Below, piece after piece: positions 16,774 to 24,814 of a DNA stretch of 64,000 nt. The DNA is from Myxococcota bacterium (GTDB lineage Bacteria; Myxococcota_A; Bradymonadia; UBA7976; UBA1532), in contig CAUJDF010000026.1 of assembly GCA_963169045.1 (NCBI GenBank), forward strand, positions 1-64,000. Direction: 5' to 3'. The notes below the pieces were generated by a model. That model was given only the letters and a program-made list of their open reading frames with translations, made no database searches and was not told the origin of the DNA. The position numbers and the translations under genes are program-made. Position 1 is the first letter of the stretch. Every line of letters begins with the position of its first letter.

Positions 16774-17883
16774 ATGACGACCGTCTTCGACGAGGTAGCC
16801 CGTCGCAATCACGAGCAGGTCGTGTTCGCCTACGACGAGGTGACCGGCCTTCGGGCCATCATCGCGATCCACGACACGACGCTCGGGCCGGCCCTCGGCG
16901 GCTGCCGCATGTGGAGCTACACCGACGAGGCCGCCGCGCTCCGCGACGTGCTGCGCCTCTCCCGCGGCATGACCTACAAGTCGGCCGCGGCCGGCCTGAA
17001 CCTGGGCGGCGGCAAGGCCGTCATCATCGGCGACTCGAAGACCCACAAGAACGAGATGCTCTTCCGCGCCTACGGGCGCTTCGTGCAGGGCCTCGGCGGC
17101 CGCTACATCACCGCCGAGGACGTGGGCACCTCCGTGCAGGACATGGAGTGGGTCCGCATGGAGAGCGACTTCGTCGTCGGCATCAGCCGCGCGCTCGGCG
17201 GCTCGGGCGACCCCAGCCCGCTGACGGCCTACGGCTGCTTCGAGGCCATGAAGGCCTCGCTCAAGTGGCAGACGGGCAACGAGTCGCTCGAGGGCCGCAC
17301 CGTGGCCATCCAGGGCGTCGGCCACGTCGGCTACCACCTCGTGAAGCTGGTGGTGCAGGGCGGCGGGCGCGTCGTCGTCTGCGACATCGACCACGACAGC
17401 CTCAAGCGCGTCAGCGAGGAGTTCGCCGGCGTCGAGGTCGTCGCCCCCGAGCGCATCTACTCGGTGCCCTGCGACGTCTTCGCCCCCTGCGCGCTCGGCG
17501 CGGTCATCAACGACGAGACCATCCCGCAGCTCAAGACGAACATCGTGTGCGGCTCGGCGAACAACATCCTCGCCGACGAGGACAAGCACGCGAAGGCGCT
17601 CGAGGTGGCCGACATCCTCTACGCGCCCGACTACGTGGTGAACGCCGGCGGCCTCATCAACGTCGCCAACGAGCTCGAGGGCTACAACGACGAGCGCGCG
17701 CGCAAGCAGGTCGGCGGCATCTACGACGTGACGACGCAGATCTTCCGCATCGCGCGCGAAGAGAACACGACGACGCACATGGCGGCGAACACGCTCGCCG
17801 AGCGCCGCATCGCCTCCATCCGCCGCGTGAAGGACACCTTCGTCCGCCAGCCGCCCCGCCGCGTCATGCGCCACGTGCCTTGA
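16774..17883 (+). CDS. Leucine dehydrogenase-like Glu/Leu/Phe/Val dehydrogenase
   Basis: A 369-residue NAD-dependent amino acid dehydrogenase that deaminates branched-chain amino acids to oxo acids, close to leucine dehydrogenase length (about 365). The catalytic part has [29 protein letters not shown] with the substrate- and proton-handling lysines, and [11 protein letters not shown]. The Rossmann part has [30 protein letters not shown] is also typical. A strong Shine-Dalgarno sequence and a candidate promoter precede it. Its stop overlaps the start of the next gene by one base. Leucine is the likeliest substrate, but valine or phenylalanine use cannot be excluded from sequence alone. Confidence 0.9.
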   Translation: MTTVFDEVARRNHEQVVFAYDEVTGLRAIIAIHDTTLGPALGGCRMWSYTDEAAALRDVLRLSRGMTYKSAAAGLNLGGGKAVIIGDSKTHKNEMLFRAYGRFVQGLGGRYITAEDVGTSVQDMEWVRMESDFVVGISRALGGSGDPSPLTAYGCFEAMKASLKWQTGNESLEGRTVAIQGVGHVGYHLVKLVVQGGGRVVVCDIDHDSLKRVSEEFAGVEVVAPERIYSVPCDVFAPCALGAVINDETIPQLKTNIVCGSANNILADEDKHAKALEVADILYAPDYVVNAGGLINVANELEGYNDERARKQVGGIYDVTTQIFRIAREENTTTHMAANTLAERRIASIRRVKDTFVRQPPRRVMRHVP

Positions 17884-18749
17884 TGCTGCCCCTGCTGGCC
17901 GCGGCGCTGTTCGCCGCGGCCCCTCCGCACTTCTGGAACCACTGGAGCGACGGCAAGGCCGAGCTGAACGGCTACGACCTCGTGCAGCCGCGTTATGGCG
18001 AGCTGCGCCACGGCCGCGCCGTCCTGATCTACGTCACCGAGCCGTTCTCGCGGACGCAGCGCGTCAAGGCCGAGCGGCCCGGCACCGACACGTTCAACGC
18101 GCTGAAGCTGAACGTCGTGCGCCGCTTCCAGACCGGCGTCTACGACTACGGCCTGATGACCAGCGTGTTCGTGGAGCCGGACGCCGGCTTCGCGCCGGTG
18201 AAGATCTCGTTCAGCGCCCAGGAGTGGTGCGGGCAGGTCTACGAGGAGATGCGCTTCGATCCGGGCCGGGCCCGGCTCGAGCTGCGCAGCTACTTCGAAG
18301 GCGAGACCGGCGCCGGCTCGGTGGCGACCGCGGACGACGTCGTCGCCGAGGACGCCCTCTTCATCCAGCTGCGCCAGCTCGGCCGCGAGAAGCTCGAGGG
18401 GGGCACGACCGAACGCCGCCTCATCCCGAGCGCGACGTACCGCCGCCTGCAGCACAAGCCGTTCGCGCTCGCCGCGACGACGATCGCGTGGTCCGGGCCG
18501 GCGACGGTGACGGTCCCCGCGGGCAGCTTCGACGCGATGGAGGCGACGTACACGCGCGCCGACGGCGTCGCCTGCACCTTCCAGGTCGAGCGCCCCTACC
18601 CCCATCGCATCGTCGGCTGGCGGTGCGCCGACGGCGAGCACGCGCAGCTCACGGGATCCACGCGCCTCGCCTACTGGCAGACCCAGCGCCTGGGCGACGA
18701 GAAGCTTCTGAAGCAGCTGGGTCTCGATGCCCCCGACCTCGCGCCCTGA
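17883..18749 (+). CDS. Secreted protein of unknown function
   Basis: A 288-residue protein with a short signal peptide ([15 protein letters not shown]). The mature part has WNHWSDGKAELNGYDLVQPRYGELR and then RAVLIYVTEPFSRTQRVKA. No catalytic motif is recognised. The ATG overlaps the dehydrogenase stop codon (TGATG), so it is translated from the same message. The next gene converges on it with only 3 bases between the stop codons. Likely periplasmic or outer-surface. Confidence 0.8.
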   Translation: MLPLLAAALFAAAPPHFWNHWSDGKAELNGYDLVQPRYGELRHGRAVLIYVTEPFSRTQRVKAERPGTDTFNALKLNVVRRFQTGVYDYGLMTSVFVEPDAGFAPVKISFSAQEWCGQVYEEMRFDPGRARLELRSYFEGETGAGSVATADDVVAEDALFIQLRQLGREKLEGGTTERRLIPSATYRRLQHKPFALAATTIAWSGPATVTVPAGSFDAMEATYTRADGVACTFQVERPYPHRIVGWRCADGEHAQLTGSTRLAYWQTQRLGDEKLLKQLGLDAPDLAP

Positions 18750-18752
18750 GGG

Positions 18753-19928
18753 CTACCGCGCGCAGCCGAACAGCTGGACGGTCTCGAGGTGCTGCCAGTC
18801 GTCGAGGATGAGCTCGATCCCGTCGGAGCTGCAGCCGAGATCGGGGCGGTCGAAGGTCACGATCAGATCGCGGGACTCGCCGGGGCCGAGCTCGATCGGC
18901 GACTCCTCCGTCTGGAACAGCGTCGCGTCGAAGAGCCTGACGTTGATGGGCCCGGGGAACGGGTCGCTGCCGACGTTGGTCACGGTGACGACGTCGGTGA
19001 CGCGCTCGCCCCCCGGACCGCTCCAGTCGAGCGGCGCGCGGACGCGGAGGCGCGGCTGGCGCCAACGCTCCTGGTCGGGCAGGAACCAGACGCGGAACGC
19101 GATCTCGGCGCGGTACGAGGCGCCCTCCTCGGCGGAGTCGCGGTTGTCGAAGTCGAGCCGTACGTCGGCGGGGCCGTCGAACCGGAAGGTGGCGCTGCCC
19201 GGCGCCGACACCGGCTCGCCGGCCTGCAGCTGCGCGTCCGGCATGACCGCCGGCAGCGTGTGCGCGTCGATCTGCTGCGGCGAGGGCTGCGGCGACTGCA
19301 GGTCGCCATTCACGTCGACGAGCGTCGCGAACAGGCGGCTGACCACCGGGCGGCCGGCGTCGCCGCACTCCACGCAGAAGAAGTAGCGGCCGACGCCGTA
19401 GTCGACGTGGACGAGCCCCGGGCCGGGGATGCGCAGGCGCGGTCCGTGGGTGGGCCGCGGCGCGGGCGTGCGGAACTCGCCGGAGACGACGCCCCAACGC
19501 ACGAGCTCGCCCGAGCCGGCGGGCCCCGCCGGTCCCGACGGTCCCGGTGGGCCCGGCGGCCCGCTCTCGCCGCGCGCCCCGGACAGGCCGGGCGCGCCGT
19601 TGCAGGCGGAGAACACCTCGTCGCCGACGAAGAAGAGCGCGCCGCCGAACGGACACGCCGGATCGCCCTCGGGCAGGGCCCGGCCGGCGACCGACTCGCC
19701 CGGCGGGCCCTCGGGCCCTTCGGCGCCCCACGCGACGGCGATCTCGCTCTCGCGGCACGCCTCCGCCGACCGGACGAGCCGCACCTCGCCCTTGTTGTCG
19801 CCGCGCTTGCGGTGTCGCTCGTAGCAGGCGTGGAACACGCCGTCGTCATCCGGGATCTGCGCGCCCGCCGTCGCGGGCAGCGCCGCGGCGACCAGCAGCG
19901 CCCAGGCCGCCTTCCTCCACTCGCTCAT
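18753..19928 (-). CDS. Secreted collagen-like protein
   Basis: A 391-residue secreted protein (signal peptide MSEWRKAAWALLVAAALPATAGAQ). A short domain with paired Cys (HACYERHRKRG ... EACRESE) precedes two Gly-X-Y stretches: AEGPEGPPGES and, after a spacer, a longer run around GESGPPGPPGPSGPAGPAGSG. The remaining 230 residues are beta-rich, with VDYGVGRYFFCVECGD, the type of globular domain that follows bacterial collagen-like stalks. It has GGGGAGGA upstream as ribosome binding site. Probably exported and exposed, perhaps trimeric through the collagen-like part. It is first read after a 99-base gap following the FG-GAP gene on the same strand. Confidence 0.8.
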   Translation of the reverse strand: MSEWRKAAWALLVAAALPATAGAQIPDDDGVFHACYERHRKRGDNKGEVRLVRSAEACRESEIAVAWGAEGPEGPPGESVAGRALPEGDPACPFGGALFFVGDEVFSACNGAPGLSGARGESGPPGPPGPSGPAGPAGSGELVRWGVVSGEFRTPAPRPTHGPRLRIPGPGLVHVDYGVGRYFFCVECGDAGRPVVSRLFATLVDVNGDLQSPQPSPQQIDAHTLPAVMPDAQLQAGEPVSAPGSATFRFDGPADVRLDFDNRDSAEEGASYRAEIAFRVWFLPDQERWRQPRLRVRAPLDWSGPGGERVTDVVTVTNVGSDPFPGPINVRLFDATLFQTEESPIELGPGESRDLIVTFDRPDLGCSSDGIELILDDWQHLETVQLFGCAR

Positions 19929-20027
19929 CTCGTCCTCCCCGGCGCCCGATGCGCCGCTCGGTCCCGGCCTTACGCGGGTGTCTGCCTCCTCCTTTTCCGA
20001 CCGGGGAGAAAATGCGCGGGGAATTCG

Positions 20028-22073
20028 TCAGGGGCAGCGCGGACGCCCGCAGTCGCGCAACACGAGCGTGGTGCCCGGCCCTTCGGCGCGGGTCACCGTG
20101 ACCGATCCGTCGGGGAAGCGCGCGCGGGCCCAGAACGGCCCGGAGCGCGCGCCGAGGCCGAAGTGCGCCGGGAGCGCGCCGTGGGCCATGCTCCCGGCCG
20201 GTCCGAGCGCGCGCGTCGCGAGACGGCCGGCGCCCGGCGCGAAGTCCGGCGCGTCGGCGGGGCCGTCGAGGTCGAGATCGACGCGGACGCCGGGCGCGTC
20301 GCGCTCGTCGCTGGCGTCCCCGTCGTCGGTGTCGCCGTCGGGATCGGTCACGGCGCGCACGCGCAGCCAGCCGCCGCGCGGCCCGGCGCTCGTCCCTTCG
20401 TTCTCGGCGAGGTTGTTGCGGAAGAGGCGGTTGGGGCTGCCGATGTTCCACACGTGCGCCACCACGTCGAGGTCGCCGTCGCCGTCGAGATCGCCGGCGG
20501 CCACCCCCGTCTGCCCCGCCACCTGGTCCGCCTGCGGGAGCACGCGGACGCGGAAACCGGGGGCGGCATCCGCGGCCTCGCTCTCGTAGAGCGCGGGCGC
20601 GGTGGGGCACCCGGTGAACGGATACGGCAGGAAGAGGTCCTCGTCGCCGTCGTGGTCCGCGTCGAAGAAGGCGCCGCCGATGAAGCCGCCCGCGAGCGTG
20701 GCGTCCGGCGCGCGCCCCAGGGCGCAGGCCGCGTCGCCCCGGTCCGCGTCCTCCCAACGCATGAAGCGGCCGTCGCCGTACCGGTAGATCGTCACCCCCG
20801 ACGGCGCGCGCTCGCGGTCCGCGGGCGCGCCGTAGGGGAAGAGCGCGAGGTCGAGGTCGCCGTCGGCGTCGGCGTCGGCCCAGGCGAGCGACTGGCAGAC
20901 GACCGCGGGCACCGTGGGCAGACCGAGCGCCGTCGTGCGGTCGACGAGGCGCCCGCCCTCGTTGCGCAGCAGCGTGAGCGTCGTCCCGCACAGCGCCAGA
21001 TCGGTGGCGCCGTCGCCGTCGAAGTCGGCGGCGCGCGCGCCGAGGCAGCCGGCGCCGTCGCCCACGCGGTCGGGGTCGACGCCGCCCGCGTCGCGCGCCT
21101 CCGCGAAGCGCCCGCCCTCGTTGCGCAGCACGACGGCGAGGTCCCCGACGGCGGCGGGCGGGTCCATCTGGCGGCAACCGGCGAGGTCGAGGTCGCCGTC
21201 GCCGTCGACGTCGAACGCGTCGAGCGCCAGCCACTCGGTGCCGCGGCGCACGACCTCCGTGACGGCCACGGGTTGCGGCGCCCCGCCCGGCGCGCCCTCG
21301 GCCAGCGCGAGCAGCGGCGCCCCGATCGCGGACGACGTGCTGCCGACGATCGCGAGGTCGACGAGGCCGTCGCCGGTGAAGTCGCCGGGCACCACGGCCG
21401 ACGTCAGCGGCAACAGCGACTGGAGCCAGGCTTCGCCGGTCGCGTCGGCGAACCGCAGCCCGCCCTCGTTACGCATGAAGAACGCCTGCCAGCTCTCGAA
21501 GCGGGCCAGCGCCAGCTCCGGGAGCTCGTCGCCGTCGGCGTCCCACAGCGTCACGCCGTGGCCCAGGCCCGCGCCCAGCCCCGAGGTGGCCGTGCGGTCG
21601 ATGAACGGCGCGAGCGCGTAGCGGAAGCCCGCCGGCAGCGCCGCGGCGCCGGACGCCGTCTCGACGACGACGTCGGCCGCGCTCCAGTCGTCGGGGCCGG
21701 CGGGCGTGACGCACGTCAGGCGGTCGTCGCCCTCGACGACGAGGGCCGTGGCCGGGCGGCCGCCGAAGCGCACGGCGATCGCGTCGCCGAGGCCCGCCCC
21801 GGTGAGGGTGACCGTGGTGCCGCCGGCCACGGGCCCCTCGGAAGGCGCGACGGCGTCGAGGCGGAGCACCGGCGCCGCGTCGGGCCGGAGCGCCGCGTCG
21901 GGCTGGTGCGCGGGCGCCGCGTCGGGATCCGGGCACGCCTCCGGGCGCGCGCACCGCTGCGTGGCGGCGCAGCACACGTAGCCGTCGAGGCACGGACACG
22001 GCGCGTCCTCGAGCGGCGTCGGGTCCTGCGCGCAGCCGGCGACGGAGAGCAGCGCGAGCCAGCGCCGCATCAT
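20028..22073 (-). CDS. FG-GAP/VCBS repeat lipoprotein with IPT/TIG domain
   Basis: A 681-residue lipoprotein (MMRRWLALLSVAGC, lipobox SVAGC). A Cys-rich segment (CPCLDGYVCCAATQRC) and a PDAA linker lead to an IPT/TIG domain (about 80-165, GGTTVTLTGAGLGDAIAVRFGG). FG-GAP/VCBS repeats with Ca-binding DxDxDG cores follow (for example DADGDELPEL, DFTGDGLVDLA, DVDGDGDLDLAG, DLDGDGDLDVV), the set expected for a beta-propeller. The ASPIC/UnbV-like C-terminal end has FGLGARSGPFWARARFPDGS. It begins within the caspase stop codon (TGATG), so it is the last gene of the sigma/anti-sigma/caspase operon, and may be a surface adhesin or sensor of that system. Confidence 0.85.
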   Translation of the reverse strand: MMRRWLALLSVAGCAQDPTPLEDAPCPCLDGYVCCAATQRCARPEACPDPDAAPAHQPDAALRPDAAPVLRLDAVAPSEGPVAGGTTVTLTGAGLGDAIAVRFGGRPATALVVEGDDRLTCVTPAGPDDWSAADVVVETASGAAALPAGFRYALAPFIDRTATSGLGAGLGHGVTLWDADGDELPELALARFESWQAFFMRNEGGLRFADATGEAWLQSLLPLTSAVVPGDFTGDGLVDLAIVGSTSSAIGAPLLALAEGAPGGAPQPVAVTEVVRRGTEWLALDAFDVDGDGDLDLAGCRQMDPPAAVGDLAVVLRNEGGRFAEARDAGGVDPDRVGDGAGCLGARAADFDGDGATDLALCGTTLTLLRNEGGRLVDRTTALGLPTVPAVVCQSLAWADADADGDLDLALFPYGAPADRERAPSGVTIYRYGDGRFMRWEDADRGDAACALGRAPDATLAGGFIGGAFFDADHDGDEDLFLPYPFTGCPTAPALYESEAADAAPGFRVRVLPQADQVAGQTGVAAGDLDGDGDLDVVAHVWNIGSPNRLFRNNLAENEGTSAGPRGGWLRVRAVTDPDGDTDDGDASDERDAPGVRVDLDLDGPADAPDFAPGAGRLATRALGPAGSMAHGALPAHFGLGARSGPFWARARFPDGSVTVTRAEGPGTTLVLRDCGRPRCP

Positions 22074-23491
22074 CACCAGACCGTCAGCAGGGCCCCGGCC
22101 GCGAGCGCGCCGAGGCCGACGGTGAATGCGCCCGCGGCGCCCCAGCCGAACGCAGCGGCGCGGTCGTCGTGACCCGGGCGGTCGGCCTGCGCGGCGCGCG
22201 CCGCCGACGCGCGCTCGTCGGCGAACTCGAGCCCGAGCACCACCCCGCCGGCGAGGGCCGCGACGCCCGCGGCGAGGAGGACCGGGCCGGCGATGCCGCG
22301 CGCCTCGTCGGGCGGCGGCTCGACCTCGGCGGCGGCGCCGAGCCGGAACCCGCGCAGCACGTCGGCGTCGAACGGCGCCTCGAAGAGCCGCTCGAACGCG
22401 CGGTGCGCCTCGCCCCGCGCCGCGATGGCCAGCCCTTCGTCGGGCGTGAGCGCGCCGAGGTCGACCGCTCCGCCGCCGGCCTGCACGGTGTACGCCGCCT
22501 GGCCCACGCGGACCTCGTAGCGCCGCGGCGCCAGCAGCGAGAGCACGAGCGGCGCACCGGCGCCCTTGTGCCCGTCGGCGTAGCGCATCCCTCGCTCGTC
22601 GGTGATCGTGACGCGGCCGGCGACGCCGGGCCCGAGCGCGAGGCGCGTGGCGCCCGGCAGGCTCGCTGGCGCGAACACCGGGCCGCGCCGGTCGCGGGGC
22701 GGCGGGCGGAGGTAGACCTGCGGCCGGTAGCGCGGGGCGACGACGCGCTCGTTGGCGACGGCGATGAAGCCGGAGAGCTCGTCGTAGTCGACGACGCCGT
22801 CCCCGTCGACGTCCGCGGCGCCCACGAGCGCCGAGCGGACCTCGTGCGAGAAGATGCCGCCCGAGACGGCGGCCCACTCGTGCGACTCGGCGTCGTTCGA
22901 CGTCGAGAGCACGTAGCCGACGGTGGGCGCCTCGTCGCGCCGGACGAACGGCCGCTCGTAGCGCTCGCGCCGCCCGCCGGGGCCGCGCCCCGCCACCAGG
23001 AAGTACGACTTGCACGCGTCGATGAAGACGTGCGTCGCGTCGGCGTTGAACGCGCCCACCACACCCTGGAAGTCGCCGTGCGTCAGGCGGCCGCCGGCGA
23101 GCGTGACGTAGCCCTCGCCGCCCTCGACGTCGCCGTGGCCGGCGTAGAAGAAGTAGAGCGTCGTGCGCCGGCCCGCCGCGGCGTCGGCCGCGATGGCGGC
23201 GCGCACGCGGGCCAGCGCGTCGCGGAGGCGGTCCGGCGTCGGCTCGCCGGCGACCGGCACGAGCGGGCCGAACACGGCCTGGGAGTCGGCATCGAACGAG
23301 GTGAGCAGCACCGCGTCGGCGGCGCCCGGCGCCAGCAGCTCGTAGAAGCGCGCCGCGTCGTCGTCGGCGAAGCGCAGCGCCGGCCGCGCCTCGTCGGGGG
23401 CGCCGTTGTGCCCCACGGCCACGACGTAGCGGCGCTCCGCGGGCCCGGGCGGCAGCGCGGCGAACAGCAGCAGGGCGAGCAGCGCGTTCAT
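22073..23491 (-). CDS. Caspase family (clan CD, C14-like) protease with an EF-hand loop and C-terminal membrane helices
   Basis: A 472-residue protein. The N-terminal signal peptide (MNALLALLLFAALPPG) leads to a caspase-like domain (about 20-260). The catalytic His119 (YFFYAGHGDVEGGEGY) and Cys160 (VFIDACKSYF) are both present. Inside the domain is a canonical 12-residue EF-hand calcium loop, residues 227-238 (DVDGDGVVDYDE). The middle part is beta-rich, and two hydrophobic segments near 410-430 and 450-472 should anchor it in the membrane. The ATG overlaps the anti-sigma stop by 4 bases, and its own stop overlaps the FG-GAP gene start. Membrane-bound extracytoplasmic protease is the simplest reading. 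Confidence 0.87.
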   Translation of the reverse strand: MNALLALLLFAALPPGPAERRYVVAVGHNGAPDEARPALRFADDDAARFYELLAPGAADAVLLTSFDADSQAVFGPLVPVAGEPTPDRLRDALARVRAAIAADAAAGRRTTLYFFYAGHGDVEGGEGYVTLAGGRLTHGDFQGVVGAFNADATHVFIDACKSYFLVAGRGPGGRRERYERPFVRRDEAPTVGYVLSTSNDAESHEWAAVSGGIFSHEVRSALVGAADVDGDGVVDYDELSGFIAVANERVVAPRYRPQVYLRPPPRDRRGPVFAPASLPGATRLALGPGVAGRVTITDERGMRYADGHKGAGAPLVLSLLAPRRYEVRVGQAAYTVQAGGGAVDLGALTPDEGLAIAARGEAHRAFERLFEAPFDADVLRGFRLGAAAEVEPPPDEARGIAGPVLLAAGVAALAGGVVLGLEFADERASAARAAQADRPGHDDRAAAFGWGAAGAFTVGLGALAAGALLTVW

Positions 23492-24228
23492 GGCGACACG
23501 GTGAGCATCTTGCAGACGCGCGCCCCCGGCGGCCAGCTTCCGTCGCGCTCGAGGGCGAGATCGGCGTCCCGCACGCGCAGCGGCGACGCGGTGAACACCG
23601 CGCAGACCTGCATCGGCCCCGGCGCGGCGTCGACGTACACCGCCTCGGGCAGCTCCCGGTCCGCGACGCCCGCCTCCACGGGCACGCTGCGCGGGTCGTC
23701 GTCCGGCGAGGCGAACGCCGGGTGGAACCAGTGGGCCCGTCCCGCGGCGTCGCGGCCGGCGATGATGACGAAGCGGTGCGCGCTCCCCGTCGGGTTCGTG
23801 TAGGCGAAGAGCAGGCCCTCGCCGCGGCGCACCGTCTCCGTCCGGCGCGGCTCGCCATCGCGGAGCGCGAATACCGCGAACGACGCCGCGACCCCGCCGC
23901 CGCCGCCCCGCGCCTGGAATTCGGGCGGCTCGTCGCGCAGCGCCACGAAGGTCACCGCGGCGGCCGCGGCCACCGCGAGCCCGATCGGGACGACCGGCAG
24001 TCGGCGTCGCGCCGGCGGGGGCGGACCGAGCGCGACGAGGCGCTCGACCTGCGCCTCGGGGACGTCCCGCCCCTCGAGCAGCGCCTCGAGGTCGACGGCG
24101 CGGTCGTAGTACCGGCGGCACGCGTCGCACCCGCGCAGGTGCGCGCGCAGCACCTGCGCCTCGAGCGGCGGCAGCGGTCCCTCGGCCACCTGGCGATCGA
24201 CGCGGGCGCGGGCCTCAGCGCAGATCAT
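23488..24228 (-). CDS. Membrane anti-sigma factor (zinc-finger type) with DUF4384-like outer domain
   Basis: A 246-residue protein. The N-terminal anti-sigma zinc finger is visible as Cys3, His30, Cys34 and Cys37 (the HLRGCDAC motif). One membrane helix is at about 77-97. The C-terminal 145 residues form an outer domain beginning FQARG, with RRGEGLLFAYTNPTG, GRAHWFHPAF and CAVFTASPL, resembling DUF4384-type domains that are often linked to caspase-like proteases. It overlaps the sigma factor gene by 14 bases and the caspase gene by 4 bases. It should hold the ECF sigma factor until an envelope signal or cleavage releases it. Confidence 0.83.
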   Translation of the reverse strand: MICAEARARVDRQVAEGPLPPLEAQVLRAHLRGCDACRRYYDRAVDLEALLEGRDVPEAQVERLVALGPPPPARRRLPVVPIGLAVAAAAAVTFVALRDEPPEFQARGGGGGVAASFAVFALRDGEPRRTETVRRGEGLLFAYTNPTGSAHRFVIIAGRDAAGRAHWFHPAFASPDDDPRSVPVEAGVADRELPEAVYVDAAPGPMQVCAVFTASPLRVRDADLALERDGSWPPGARVCKMLTVSP

Positions 24229-24790
24229 CGAACCACCCCCTCGCGCCGAAAAAGCGCAGTGCAGACGCGCGGATGCGCGCGATCGCCCGGCACACCTGGT
24301 CGCGCGACAGCCCCAGCGACTCGCCGACCGCCGCCTGCGAGACGTCGTCGTCGAACCACCCGGTGAGCACGTCGCGGTCGAGCGGCGAGAGCGCCGCCCG
24401 GAACTCGGCAAGCAGGCGAGCGCGCTCCGCGTCCTCGGGGGCGCGGGCGGGCGCCGCCGGCTCGGGCGGATCCACCATCGGCACCTCCCGCCCGCCGCGC
24501 CCCAGCCTCTTGAGCGCGAGGTTGGCGGCGATGCGCAGGAGGTAGGGTCGCGCGGGCCGGCTCGCGTCGAACCGGCCGTCGCGGACCTGCGCGAAGAAGG
24601 CGGCGAAGGCCTCCTGACAGATCTCCTCGGCGTCGAACGCGCTGTCGATCCGCGCGACGCGCGTCTCCGCTCCGACCCGGTAGGCGAAGCCCCGGCGCAG
24701 GCAGCGCAGGACGTCGCCGGCGTGCGCGCGATACACCTCGGCCATCGCCGCCGGGCCCATCGCGCTCGGATCGGTGCGGCCGCCGGTCAT
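24215..24790 (-). CDS. ECF-type RNA polymerase sigma factor
   Basis: A 191-residue sigma factor. Region 2 runs over about residues 18-100 (AMAEVYRAHAGDVLRCL, then DAEEICQEAFAAFFAQVRDG and RPYLLRIAANLALKRLGR). Region 4 is about 130-180 (LSPLDRDVLTGWFDDDVSQAAVGESLGLSRDQVCRAIARI, described only by its ends). A linker rich in Pro/Ala separates them. The first of several in-frame ATG codons is used as start; MGPAAMAEVYRAH could begin it 10 residues later. It leads the operon sigma, anti-sigma, caspase, FG-GAP protein, and probably activates that operon. Confidence 0.9.
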   Translation of the reverse strand: MTGGRTDPSAMGPAAMAEVYRAHAGDVLRCLRRGFAYRVGAETRVARIDSAFDAEEICQEAFAAFFAQVRDGRFDASRPARPYLLRIAANLALKRLGRGGREVPMVDPPEPAAPARAPEDAERARLLAEFRAALSPLDRDVLTGWFDDDVSQAAVGESLGLSRDQVCRAIARIRASALRFFGARGWFDDLR

Positions 24791-24814
24791 GGCGGCGGCG
24801 ACGGAGGTCGCGGT

